Shown here: positions 11,567 through 21,440 of the stretch, piece after piece
Position numbering within the stretch: position 1 is the stretch's first letter
Layout of the letters: every line of letters starts with the position of its first letter
Source of the DNA: Acanthococcus lagerstroemiae
Lineage: Eukaryota > Arthropoda > Insecta > Hemiptera > Eriococcidae
Assembly (NCBI GenBank): GCA_031841125.1
Contig: CM063107.1
Coordinates: forward strand, 44,467,497 to 44,531,496
Length of the DNA stretch: 64,000 bases
Direction of reading: 5' to 3'
Translations under genes and position numbers: made by a program
Notes under the pieces: model-generated
Seen by the model: only the letters and a program-made list of their open reading frames with translations
The model's database searches: none
Told to the model about the DNA's origin: nothing

Positions 11567-13289
11567 TTGACTATATTAGGTTAAAGCCGGGAGTCGACTA
11601 TGCATTGCCGTCAGCCCGCCTATGTTTGAGCATAGACTTCGGGTACCCCTCCCCACTTAACTCTTGGGCTATTCTTGTTCAACTTCGGTCTATTTCTTTA
11701 GTCAATTCCTCTACCTAACGGGTGGGAAGTCACCTCTCTTTCTCTTTTATCCCTTGATATCCAAATGGTTGGATCATAATTCCATTTTCCGATTTTTCCT
11801 CTAGCCGGATGTTGTGTGCAGTTCATTTTTAGTTTTTTAATTTTGTATACGATTGACGTAGCTCCTGTTACTGTATCAGGGTGTCTGACAGTCATTTAAG
11901 TTATGTAACGTCATTTATTTTGGAAGGTCATTGAAGTCATTCAAAGTTATTTGTTTTCAGTCATGGTCATTTAAAAATTTAAAAATCAGCAAACTATATT
12001 CCTCGAAAGAGAGAACAAAGAATTTAGAATTGGGAAATTCTATTTTAATGACGAGTGCGGCAATTTTTATGCAAATGCATATTCTTATCTCTATGGCTTA
12101 ATATATTCTAGAAATTTCAAAAGATCTTCACGAATCACAGAATTTTGAGTGAAATGAGGAGCACTTTATTTTACATATTTTGGCATTTGCCATTTAGCGC
12201 ATTCATAGCAAATTGAGGAGAAGGTCATTTAAAGGTCATTTATTTTCAAAATTCGATTTTGTTAGACACCCTGTGTATATAAATTTTCCTTTTTTATTTT
12301 ATCCTGTAACCTAATCCTCATTATACTTCTTAACATTGAATTTTGAGTTACCGTTATTCTGTTAATTTGATTTTTAGTCCAGGCCCAAGTTGGTGTTTCG
12401 GATGTAAGAACTGGCAATACGGTACTCTCCAGGACTTTTCTTTTTGATTCGATCTTCATTTTGCTCTTGAAGATGTGTTTATATCCCCATTATGCCTTCC
12501 ACCCGTTACCAATCCTCGCTTGTAATTCTGTCTTTGTTTTTTCCTTTAGAGACATTAATTGGCTGAGATATTTGTAGTCTTGAACCTTTTCTATTTTTTT
12601 TTTTCGGCTACCCAGGAATTTTTCTGGTTCTCGGTCTTTGACATTATTTTGATTTTCGAGAGGTTCATTCTTAATCCCACTCTTTCGCATTCTGTTTTTA
12701 GTTCCGCCGCAGTTTCTTCTGGTTCTTCCTGTTTCTTCACCATTAAAATCATGTCATCTGCGAATCTTAGGTTGTTAATTCATCGTCCCCCTACATTTAA
12801 CTCTTTTTCATTTCACCTTAATATTTTCGGAAGACCTATTCCAGTACGCTATTAAAAATATATTATGGTGACAATGAGTCCCCCTTGTTTTACTCCCCGG
12901 CTGACTGCAAACTTTTCTCCTATTTTATCTAATTTTATATTTGCTACTGAATTCTTGTATAGGTTTGCCAGGATTGCCAATAATTTTTTCGGGGACACCT
13001 TGTATTGTTAGAGCTTTTCACGCTTCCTCATGGCTAATCGAGTCGAACGCTTTTTAAAAGTCTACAAATAGAAAATGTGTTTCTAGGTTACATTCCCTCA
13101 TTTTTTCCAATATTTGGTTCAACGTTTATATGTGGTCGTTTGTTGTATAGCCTTTTCTGAAACCGGCTTGTTCAGATGGTTGATTGAAATCGAGCGTTTC
13201 GTAGAGTCTCTCTCTAACTATTTTTGTGAATACCTTACACAACAATGACGATAGACTTGACCGAATATACATCAGCGTACCGAGTTACT
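11567..13289 (-). mobile_element. 5'-truncated RTE-like non-LTR retrotransposon, decayed, split by a MITE
   Basis: On the minus strand this encodes, with several frameshifts and stops, the palm, thumb and C-terminal part of an endonuclease-reverse transcriptase of the RTE type. The VDF-K-AFDSI block lies near 13050 and is interrupted by an in-frame TAA. The catalytic NLRFADD box is at about 12753-12770, with FADD at 12764-12753. The region around 12400 (ESTVLPVLTSETPTWAWTK) corresponds to the conserved LTYGAQTW segment. The frame resumes beyond a MITE at 11877-12273 and ends near 11630 with EVYAQT then a stop, the usual end of this protein family. The upstream half of the RT and all of the endonuclease are missing, as expected from 5' truncation during target-primed reverse transcription. 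There is no poly(A) tail. The perfect repeats at 11549-11566 and 13290-13307 mark its limits. Confidence 0.8.
11877..12273. mobile_element. 397-bp MITE inserted in the retrotransposon, 5-bp TSD
   Basis: Terminal inverted repeats CAGGGTGTCTGACA (left) and the reverse complement of TGTTAGACACCCTG (right) match at 13 of 14 positions. The flanks are TGTAT at 11872-11876 and TGTAT at 12274-12278, a perfect 5-bp duplication. Removing the element and one TSD copy brings the two halves of the RT coding sequence back into frame, so insertion occurred after the retrotransposon landed. The interior is non-coding and repeats GTCATTTA-like words. A related right-hand end occurs at 11250-11263 and a related element at 58363-58621. 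Confidence 0.8.
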
Positions 13290-13307
13290 ACTCCATAATA
13301 GCCTCAT
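13290..13307. repeat. Right copy of 18-bp target-site duplication
   Basis: Identical in all 18 bases to 11549-11566. It lies just upstream, on the minus strand, of the first recognisable RT-coding sequence. Confidence 0.75.
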
Positions 13308-13730
13308 AAGCCCTGAAATCTTGACTTTTTTGAAAGAATTTAAAGCGCCTGTTCTCAGTTACCGTCCACGCGTTCTCTGCAAAACTGTTTTCCATCATAG
13401 CAATTATTCTAACCAAAATGAACTAAACGTCTCGATAAGGATCTTTGGTCAACACGCTCAATCGATCCGCCATTTTGTTTGCAAAAGAATCTTTTCTCCA
13501 GTTTCCTGGGAAATTGATCAGTTTTTCTAACTTTCGATTATAGTTTTGGTTTCTCTATACTTATAAAAATTAACACTAAACATTACGAAAAATAAAGTTC
13601 AACTACCGGAACAATAAGTATTTATAATTTTCTTACATTCTATACTTCCAAGTTGGTGTATGTATAAAAAATTATGAAAATTAACTATCAGAATTGATAA
13701 ATAATGATTTTCATGCGCTGCTGGACTAAC

Positions 13731-13947
13731 GAGGTCTGGTTGGCCGAGTGGATAGCGCGTTGGTCTCGGAATCTGGAGGTTCGGGGTTCGAGCCCACGTA
13801 GCGACTCGCTACATTTCGACCTAGGCCGGTTTTTGGGCAAGAAGAGAAGAAGGCTAAGACAGCCCTAGCAGCCTCCCTGACGTCTTTGAGGTAATGCTTG
13901 AAAGGGCGGATTCCAGGGCTCGGGTTGAGAGCAAAATTAGAAAGAGC
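13731..13947 (+). mobile_element. tRNA-derived SINE, full-length copy A
   Basis: About 217 bp, highly similar to 42374-42588. The head contains a polymerase III box A (TGGCCGAGTGG, 13741-13751) and a box B (GGTTCGAGCCC, 13785-13795) at tRNA-like spacing. The head is followed by a tRNA-unrelated body with AAGAAGAGAAGAAGGCTAAG and GGTAATGCTTGAAAGGGCGG, ending GAGAGCAAAATTAGAAA. Having two near-identical copies with bodies that are not tRNA makes this a SINE rather than a functional tRNA gene. Expected transcription is by RNA polymerase III from the internal promoter, with mobilisation by a LINE partner in trans. Confidence 0.82.
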
Positions 13948-14837
13948 TGCTAAACCAACGTTGAAGCGCAGAATCTAAATTTTTAACAGAAGTTGTAAAA
14001 AATTTAGTCATTATTCAGATGTGGTTGATTTTTACAATTTCTTGTTTTCTGCAAACAACTAGCGAATCGATTGTACCTGTGTGTATGTATGGAGCCCTAC
14101 TCTCGATGGTGTGTGCTCGAAAATCAGAAACTCAGTGTAATTATTTCGGCTCCCGTCGCTTTGTATTATTTATTAATTCGGAAATATGTCGTAATATGTA
14201 ATTCGTGGTCACTTGTCAGTGCCACGACGCTATAATGAAATAGTGTTAACCGGCTGTGTTGATTTATAATCGAGGCGGAATCTGCCGTCGAGCGAAACAG
14301 CAAAACAGGTACGCTGCCCAGTAATGATCCAGGATCGAGGATTCGGTTAAAAGGGGGTTATTAGCTTATCCCGTTTCTGGTTTAATTAATAATGGCATCA
14401 CTTCGCCGGTGAAACGGCTATTGGTTGAAGACGGAGCTGAGTCGCATCCAGTCCTTGACTCCAGCGATGATCATCCATACAGGTAATGGCTAAGACCGAA
14501 GGTGGTAATGAATCAAGACTCTGGTTCCTTGAGCCTTATTCAGGCTCACAACATACAAATATAAGGCCATATATATTCTAATGAAATGTGGTTATGCTGT
14601 CGGCTGTTCAGGGTATTCTCTCCCCTGTACAGTCATTCGCATTGTTCGTTATTCGAAGTTTGAGTAATCACAGTGCCCTCAAATTCAAGTTTGTACTGGT
14701 ACAGCGTAAGTAATTGTTGTACAGGTGCTCACGATATATGAATGCCTCAAGAACCACAATCCACTCAGGCAGCGGTTTTAGCTGCTTCCGTATTGAGTTT
14801 TCTTTTTATTGAGCTGGCATTTGGACTTGGAATAATA

Positions 14838-15658
14838 AAGTAAGGCGCCCTAATATGGCCTCTTTGTTTAATTTCAACTTTTGGTAAATAATGAAAAATG
14901 TATCGTGTAACTTAAAGTTTCTATTTGTAAATAATAACATTAAAATATAATTAACATAAACGCCGTGGTCTGTGGAACCATTCTAAAAAATGTTTCCAGT
15001 CGGCCATATTAGGCGCCAAAGTTGCCTAATATGGTGATCCTGATTTCTTACTTTCTTAATGAAGAAACTTATCTGAATGTCGGCTTAAATGCTCAGAAAA
15101 TGTCGTCTGGTGTCCTCATTAAATATTACTCTCTATTTCTTCAGCAACTACATTGTTAAAAATACAGCTTTTTCCAGTGAACTGAAAGTAATAATGAGTA
15201 AACGAAAGTTACGAGTATTTGTCAACACAAGGATCATCAAATCTGAATATAATTGCGTTTTAACGATTTTTTTGGCCATATTAGGTAACGTTTAGAAAAC
15301 ACTCATTATCACCAAAAATAATAAGTTGAACATGTATGATGGTACACGTATCTGGAAAGCGGGGGAAATTCTCTTTCGAATTATGTAAAGACATGTACTT
15401 ACGCTCAATAATGTGCAATTATTGTCAGTTAAAATTACTCAAAAAAGAATGTTCCTCCAAACTAACAAAAAAAAATTGATATCAAAAGTGAAAATCGGTG
15501 ATAACATTGCTCTTAGGCTAGAACCAATCACTTTTAACACCGGGTATGTTAGATAGGTTCCTCACGTAACCGACTGTGCAGTCGGTGTGCAGCCAGATTT
15601 TGAAGAAAAAAATCGGATCCCGGCAATTAGCCGATGACCATATTAGGGCACCTTACTT
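14838..15658. mobile_element. MITE with long TIR, TA target duplication and five CArG boxes
   Basis: The left end AAGTAAGGCGCCCTAATATG and the reversed right end AAGTAAGGTGCCCTAATATG differ at one position, and each is flanked by TA, as for Tc1/mariner-type elements. CC(A/T)6GG sequences occur at 14849-14858, 15004-15013, 15025-15034, 15276-15285 and 15638-15647, two of them inside the TIRs. Between the ends there is no transposase-like frame; the 68-codon frame at 15089-15295 is unremarkable. Confidence 0.75.
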
Positions 15659-15666
15659 TATAACAG

Positions 15667-15845
15667 CAGATTAGTAACACTTCTTGCATCAAATGGCTTT
15701 TGTTCGTTAACGACAAATTAGCAACAGTTTTTGCATCAAATGCCTTTTATTCGTTAACGGCAAATTAGCAAAAGTTTTCAATGCAAAAATTCATTTTGTT
15801 CTTCAGCGACAAATTAGCAACAATTTTTGAAACAAATGTGTTTTT
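15667..15845. repeat. Minisatellite, four units of 47-49 bp
   Basis: Units start at 15667, 15714, 15761 and 15810 with (C)AAATTAGCAACA, followed by TTTTTGCATCAAATG and TTCGTTAACG. It begins only a few bases after the right end of the MITE at 14838-15658. Confidence 0.75.
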
Positions 15846-18125
15846 CTTTTTGTTGGCTTTAATTCGTACTTCTTTCTTTGTGGTTGTAGTGGCGTTAGAT
15901 AGGGGCACAAAAATCAAAAATGTAAGTTGAATAGCAAAAAGAAAAGAGTTCGTTTGTGTATGAGAAGTCGAGGGCAACAAACAGAAAATCTTGAAAAATC
16001 TCCTAAATCTCCAGAAATGTTGCAAATTTTATCTCTGAAATCTCTCGAGGTGACTTATCAACATGTTGAATAGTTCTTCAAATTTCTTATGGTGAGGAGG
16101 AAGGGCGGGGTATATAAATGTTAATATTCAAACATCCATGACATTTTTTCTTGTTTTCTGGTAATAGAACCCATGTTTCTCTAATGCACTGAGCCACAGA
16201 GCGAGACTAATTGACACGGGAATATTTCTTGGGGAGGACAGAAGAAGGATCTAGATTTTCCGCTCCTAGGACAAAGCTTCCTATTTTTAGGCATGAATCT
16301 TCTTGATCAACTTCACAGAATAAGTATCGACTGCGAAAAAGTGATGAATTATTTTTTCAGTTTTACTCCATCCAATTCGTTATTTTCTCCGCTCTCCGTG
16401 CCTTTTCTTCAACTTTTATTCGAAATCGGATTTTTTTTTTCTTTCTTATTATCATCTCGCCAGGTCTGAAACGTCCATTGTGCGATCACGAATTCTGTTT
16501 TGTTTCTTTTGCTCGAAATCAGTAGGTATTTGGTGAAAATGATAAAGATGTAACAAATTCTTGAAATGCTTTTTATATTTTCATTTTCGTTTCCCTTTCT
16601 TATTCATTTTCCATTCTCTTTACTTTTTTTACGTGTTACCTGAAAGCGTTGAATTCACGATGCCTATTCTTTTAGAAAGAAGAAAAAATTATTCCCCTAT
16701 TTTCGTTCAATTATGCGGAAATTGTTGTACAGTTCTTTTTCCTACCATTTCTGCTTCGTTTTTTACGTTTCTCTTTTTTCTTTCATTTTTTTTTCTCATA
16801 ATCGTTTCACGTAACTGCCAGTATTATACCGTGTTAAAAATACGGTGAGGGACCAACTATGTATACAGTGGGTTTCAAATGAAGAATTACATTCGCTCGT
16901 ATATTTTACATAATGGATTATTCGTGAATATTTCCAAAGTTTAGATATAATCGCTATTAATGATATACGCGGTAATATTACGAAGGGGGTAACTTTAAAA
17001 AGGCTCATACGGTTTGTCGGCCGCAGTGGGCACACTCGGTCGCCCAAAACAGGGCAACTAACGTATCATTTTGTGAAAATGATTTCCTCGTTAGTGCGGC
17101 CGCCTCTAATTTATTTCTACGATTTGGAATATTTAAAGGCTTAATTTTAGCGTAATGTTGCCGCGGGCGCGAATATCTTTCGCAATTTTATTTATTATTA
17201 TTATTTTTTCTCCCGTCTTAATTATGCTGCCTATTTACCTGCTTCACGTTCGAGTGCATGTAGTTTGCGTTTATTTGCTCGGTACTGTTAGAAAATTAAT
17301 TTGTAAAACAGATTTTGTATATAGAAGCCAACGTGCGCAACTTTATTCCCCAGACCTTTGCGAATCCGCGAGTGTTGCGAATTAAATCGCTTATTTCATG
17401 GTATGTCCTCGGTATTTACCGGTTTGATATTAATCTCAGCCACGGTTTTAAATACTCATCGTTCGTTATTATTTGTCTGCCTGTATCGATTTATATTTAT
17501 ACACCGAGGGAATATCAAAGTATCGTCCTCCGTATGTTATTAGCCCGCGAATAATTAGCTTTCAAATTACTTCCCTTTTAATTGATATTATTTTGACGTA
17601 ATAATTCATCTTATAATTCTTATATAGTTGAAATTTCTTCGGCATTATCCGTGTAGCTTACTCTAATCGAGCACTGGCTTTTCCATCAGTGCTTTTGCGG
17701 TGGCTTTATATGCATGCATATTTCCAGCTATATTGTCGCCGTAATTCCTCTTATGTCTAACGGAGTACAGGAGAGCACATCGCTCACAAAAACTCATCGA
17801 AAATCCGAAATACACCGTATTATGAAAATACCGGTGTTTGCAGAGGAATAATTTTCCAGTTGTCTTGGAAACGCGTTATGCAAAGCCTTCCGAGAGAGCG
17901 TTTTTAAATACACTTTTGTAAACATATTCTTAGGCTTTATTACGTCTGTTATTATTTTTCTTATTTTTTCATCGCGAAATTATTGCCTTTTTAAGATGGT
18001 AATACGCAAGCTAAGATACCTGTATCGAAGTATGTGATACTATAAATATATATCTCAGCGCAAAATTCCTACCTGAAGTGTCGAAGTGTCTGTACAACTG
18101 CACCCGCTCCCAAGAATGACCGTCA
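15846..18125. other. Gene-free AT-rich stretch
   Basis: Apart from the weak tRNA-like segment at 16150-16215, I see no supported feature. Poly-T-rich tracts give short hydrophobic open frames (16561-16848, 17155-17385) that look like low-complexity translation rather than membrane proteins. Confidence 0.45.
16150..16215 (-). repeat. Weak tRNA-like segment
   Basis: The minus strand carries CTGTGGCTCAGTGCATTAGAG and, about 10 bases later, ATGGGTTCTATTACC. Both resemble polymerase III box A and B and the segment at 34205-34285. No cloverleaf can be drawn with confidence. Confidence 0.25.
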
Positions 18126-18792
18126 GTCTATGGCAGTGTTTCTCAGAGTGGAGGTCGGTACCCAGGGATCGCACTGATCTGGGGAGTCGCGTGACCCAAC
18201 GAAAATAGCATATTATCTGACAAAAATCGTAACTTTTCTGAAGGACTTACCCAAAAAACGATTATAAATGCACCTCTTTCTCCAAATGTTGTTCATTAGT
18301 CTATGGCAACGTTTTTGAAAGTAAGGTTAGTGTGACCAAAGAAAAAGTGCTCATTGTCTGAAAAAAATTATACATTTTCTGAGGGAGGTTTAAAAGAAGC
18401 AACTATCAATGAACCCGCTCTCCCAAACGTCCATCAATCTGTGCTAATTTTTCTTAAGGTGCGGATCGTGTTACCAAAAGAGAAGAACCCACTGCCTGAC
18501 AAAAATCGTACATTGTCTGAAACAACAACAACGTTTCTCAAATGGGAGTCGCAACTCCCAATGGGGCCGCGTTAACCTGTTGAGGAAGGGGAAGGGTAGC
18601 GAGGCCAAAGGAAAAGTACTCATTGTCTGACAAAAATCATGTATTTTCTGAGGGAAGTACAAAACAAGCAACTGTAAATGTACCCCCTCTCTCGAACGTT
18701 CATCAGTCGATGCCAGTCTGTCTCAAAGTAGGGGCTACGATACCAAATGAAAAGGGCCCGTTGCCTGACAGAAATCGTGTGAAAAAAGAACG
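18126..18792. repeat. Imperfect tandem array, part 1
   Basis: Units near 18126, 18299, 18437 and 18706 share GTCTATGGCAGTGTTTCTCA-like starts and GTGACCAAAGAAAAGT. They also share CATTGTCTGACAAAAATC, TTTTCTGAGGGA and AAGCAACTATAAATG. The word pair TTTCTCAAA and GGGGTCGCG resembles ends of hAT elements. The same units continue at 20486-20720 and 21120-21440, separated by a retrotransposon. Confidence 0.6.
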
Positions 18793-20480
18793 ATAATGAT
18801 AATAACCTTTATTTTGACAGAAATATGGCTAACTTAATTTATATTACAACGTCATTTGTTTTCTTTCTATTCCTATCAGGCCCTGTCCAGGGCAAAGGCC
18901 TCTCCTAATCTGTTCCACTCCGTTCTGTCAACAGCCACTCTGGTGCTGTTTATTGTGCAACAATTTTACTGTGTCGTCTTTCCATCTTGTTGGTTGTCGT
19001 CTTTTTTTTTTCTTTCGTTTTTTATATTGGGATTTAGACTTGGAGTTTCAAGTGTTGGCAGCCCTGCGATATGTGTGAGTGATCACGTATGATTTACCAT
19101 AAGCGTGTAGCAAACTTCAACTATCATTAAGTCGATTAGAAATTCGCTTTCAAAGAAAGTTTGTCCTAAATTCGACTGCATCGTCGCCAAAAAATTAAAT
19201 TATAATCAGTTCTACTGGCAGAATAATTTTTCTTCGGGTTTTTACCCTACTGAAGATAGCAGTGTTTCTGTTTGAAAGTGCACATGATCACTCACTCATT
19301 TTTACCCACTAACACCCGCGCAGGTAGTTTTGCAGCGCACTCTAGTACAGGTTTAAATCCCAATGGGTTCCGCGTAGTGAGTCTATAGGACCATCAGTTA
19401 TCGTTCAATCTATTTACATGACCAGCCCATTTCCATTTTTGTTTCTTAATGATATGTTTGATACGTTGGATTCCCATTAACTTTTGCTTTATTTTTTTGT
19501 TGCTAATGTTGTTTATTAATTTTACTTTTAGTATTGATCTTTGAATTTTATTTTTGGTAATTTCTATTTTGTGCAATATTCTTTCGTTTAATGACCACGT
19601 TTGTGCACCATTGGCTATAGCAGGGATCTCTTTCTCTTTTTCTTCTAACTTTACTCTCAACCCGAACCTTGGAATCCGTCTTTTCCAGCATTACTTCAGA
19701 GACGTTGCAAGCATTAAATATTTCAGTTTTTAGTTTGTTATCATAGGGACCTTCAAAAACATGTTTCGATGCCCTATATTTGCCCCATGCAATACTGATC
19801 CATCTGTTAACCTTTTTTTTTCAGTTTTATTTGTGAACGTTATTAACTGGTCGAGATATACCACTTCTTTTACATTTTCAATTATTTAGTTGTTTATTTT
19901 TATTGGTTGTTGTTCCGAATTGTTGGTCAAGATTTTTTTTTTTTTTTTTGCATTGATTTCTAACCCTGCTTTTTTTCCTATTGTTTAATTTTTCTAGCAT
20001 TTCTTATAAATCCCCATAATTTTCTGGTATTGTCACCACATCGTCCACGAACCTCAAATTATTCAAATTTTCTCCATTCATAGATATTCCTCTTTCATCC
20101 CAATTTAATTTTTTGATTACGTCTTCCAGAACACTACTGAATAGTATTGGCGATAGCGGATCTCCCAGTTTCAAACCTTTTTCTCTCCCTTTTACATCTG
20201 TCATCACTCTAGCTTTTAGATTTATGTACATATCCACGATGGTGTTCCTTGATTTATTAATGCTTGATATATTGATTTGTGTTTTATCGAATCTAATGCT
20301 TTTTTGTAATCCACAAAGATCAAGCAGATGTTAATTTCGTATTCTGCACTTTTTTCGATTAGCTGGTTTATGGTATGCAAATGATCTGTTGTTGAATATC
20401 CCTTACGGAAGCCCACCTGTTCTCTTGGTTGATGGTAGTTGAGATTTTTACTTATTCTTGTTTCCATAAGTTTGGAGAAA
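18793..20480 (-). mobile_element. 5'-truncated RTE-like retrotransposon, decayed, with own 3' end
   Basis: On the minus strand the RT reads, with interruptions, from about 20480. Visible blocks are VGFRKGYSTTDHLHTI (near 20410), IFVDYKKALDSIKHKS (near 20310) and GLKLGDPLSPILFS (near 20170). The catalytic box reads FVDD (20051-20040) rather than FADD. A C-terminal domain follows, with NGAQTWSLNE and KWKWAGHVNRLND (19394-19660). Further on, RQPTRWKDD near 18990 and RTEWNRLGEAFA near 18920 end at a stop just beyond, as in this family. The 3' end runs to AATAAAGGTTATTATCATTA near 18793, a short ATTATC-type tail instead of poly(A). Endonuclease and N-terminal RT are missing. Internal stops and frameshifts show that it is dead. 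A non-RT insert interrupts it at about 19026-19364. Confidence 0.8.
19026..19364. repeat. Insert inside the retrotransposon, flanked by inverted 11-mers
   Basis: RT-like sequence is recognisable up to about 19330 (RLTTRNPLGFK) and again below about 19020 (KRRQPTRWKDD). These blocks are adjacent in related proteins. The intervening 0.3 kb has no RT similarity and is bounded by ATTGGGATTTA (19026-19036) and TAAATCCCAAT (19354-19364), exact reverse complements. It may be a foldback insert or a rearranged patch. Confidence 0.4.
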
Positions 20481-20485
20481 ATAAA

Positions 20486-20720
20486 GAGTTCATTGTCTGA
20501 CAAAAATCATGCATTTTCTCAGAAAGTACAGAAAAAGCAACTGTAAATGTACCCCTCTCCCGAACGCTCATCAGTCGATGCTAGTCTTTCTCAAAGTAGG
20601 GGTTATGATACCAAATGAGAAAAGGACCGTTGCCTGACAAAAATCGTTCGAAAGAGAAACAGTAAAATTTGGGGTCGCAACTCTTAATGGAGCTGTACTG
20701 ACCTAGTAAAGAGAGAGAAA
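20486..20720. repeat. Imperfect tandem array, part 2
   Basis: Closely matches 18610-18790: CATTGTCTGACAAAAATCAT, GCAACTGTAAATGTACCCC, CATCAGTCGATGC, GATACCAAATGA and CCGTTGCCTGACA are all shared in the same order. The retrotransposon at 18793-20480 lies exactly between the two. Confidence 0.6.
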
Positions 20721-21119
20721 AACAGCGTGGCCAATGGAAAAGTGTGTATCCTAACGGGCAGTACCGCCCATATTGGGCACTACCAAAAATTTGTTGGGCA
20801 CCTTCAAAAAATTTGGGCAGCTCCGAAAAATAAAGAAGGGAAAATGCTTTTGAAAATTTTGTTTATTCAAAAAAATGAAAACGAATGTAAAAAAATCATA
20901 ATTTTGAAAAATTCATTAAATGATTATAGAAAAAGTAACGAACGTAATAAAAACGAATGTAATACTTAATGTGAAAAAATTCAGAAGTAAGTAAGTAATG
21001 TAATCGTGAGCAAAATTATTTAAATACTCGACGCAAATATGATTTTTTGGATTGTATATTTTTGTTTCGGGGGGGGGGGGTGAGGTACTGAAGTAGTTGG
21101 GCAGCTCCAATGAAGAGCT

Positions 21120-21440
21120 TAGGGTACACACTGCAATGGAACAGAGCACACTGTCTGAAAAACATCATACATGTTCTGAGGGAAGTATAAACAAAGCAAC
21201 TATAAATGAATCCCCTCTCCCAAACGTTCATCAGTCTGTGCTAATGTTTCTCAAAATGGGATCGTGTTACCAAAAAAGAAGAGCACGTTGTCTGACAAAA
21301 ATGGTACATTCTGTGGAAGAACATTATTGAGGGGTCGTAACTCCAGATGGGGCCGCGTGACCAAAATAAAGGAACATATTGTTTGACGAAAACCGTACGT
21401 GTTTTCTGAAGGGAGGTCTAGAAAAGCGACTATAAAATGG
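21120..21440. repeat. Imperfect tandem array, part 3
   Basis: Further units with GTCTGAAAAACATCATAC, AAGCAACTATAAATGAA and CATCAGTCTGTGCTAATG. These are followed by GGGGCCGCGTGACC and a final unit with GAAAAGCGACTATAAAATGG. Similarity to parts 1 and 2 is clear but imperfect. Between parts 2 and 3 (20741-21105) lies AT-rich DNA with repeated GGGCAGCTCC and GGGCACTACC words. Confidence 0.5.

Noticed and set aside
13741..13795. Functional tRNA gene
   Set aside because: Box A and B are good, but the same head plus a non-tRNA body is repeated at 42374, and the acceptor stem does not close. A SINE fits better.
16561..17385. Hydrophobic open frames suggesting small membrane proteins
   Set aside because: They are translations of T-rich tracts with runs of Phe and Leu, with no start context or conservation signal visible.
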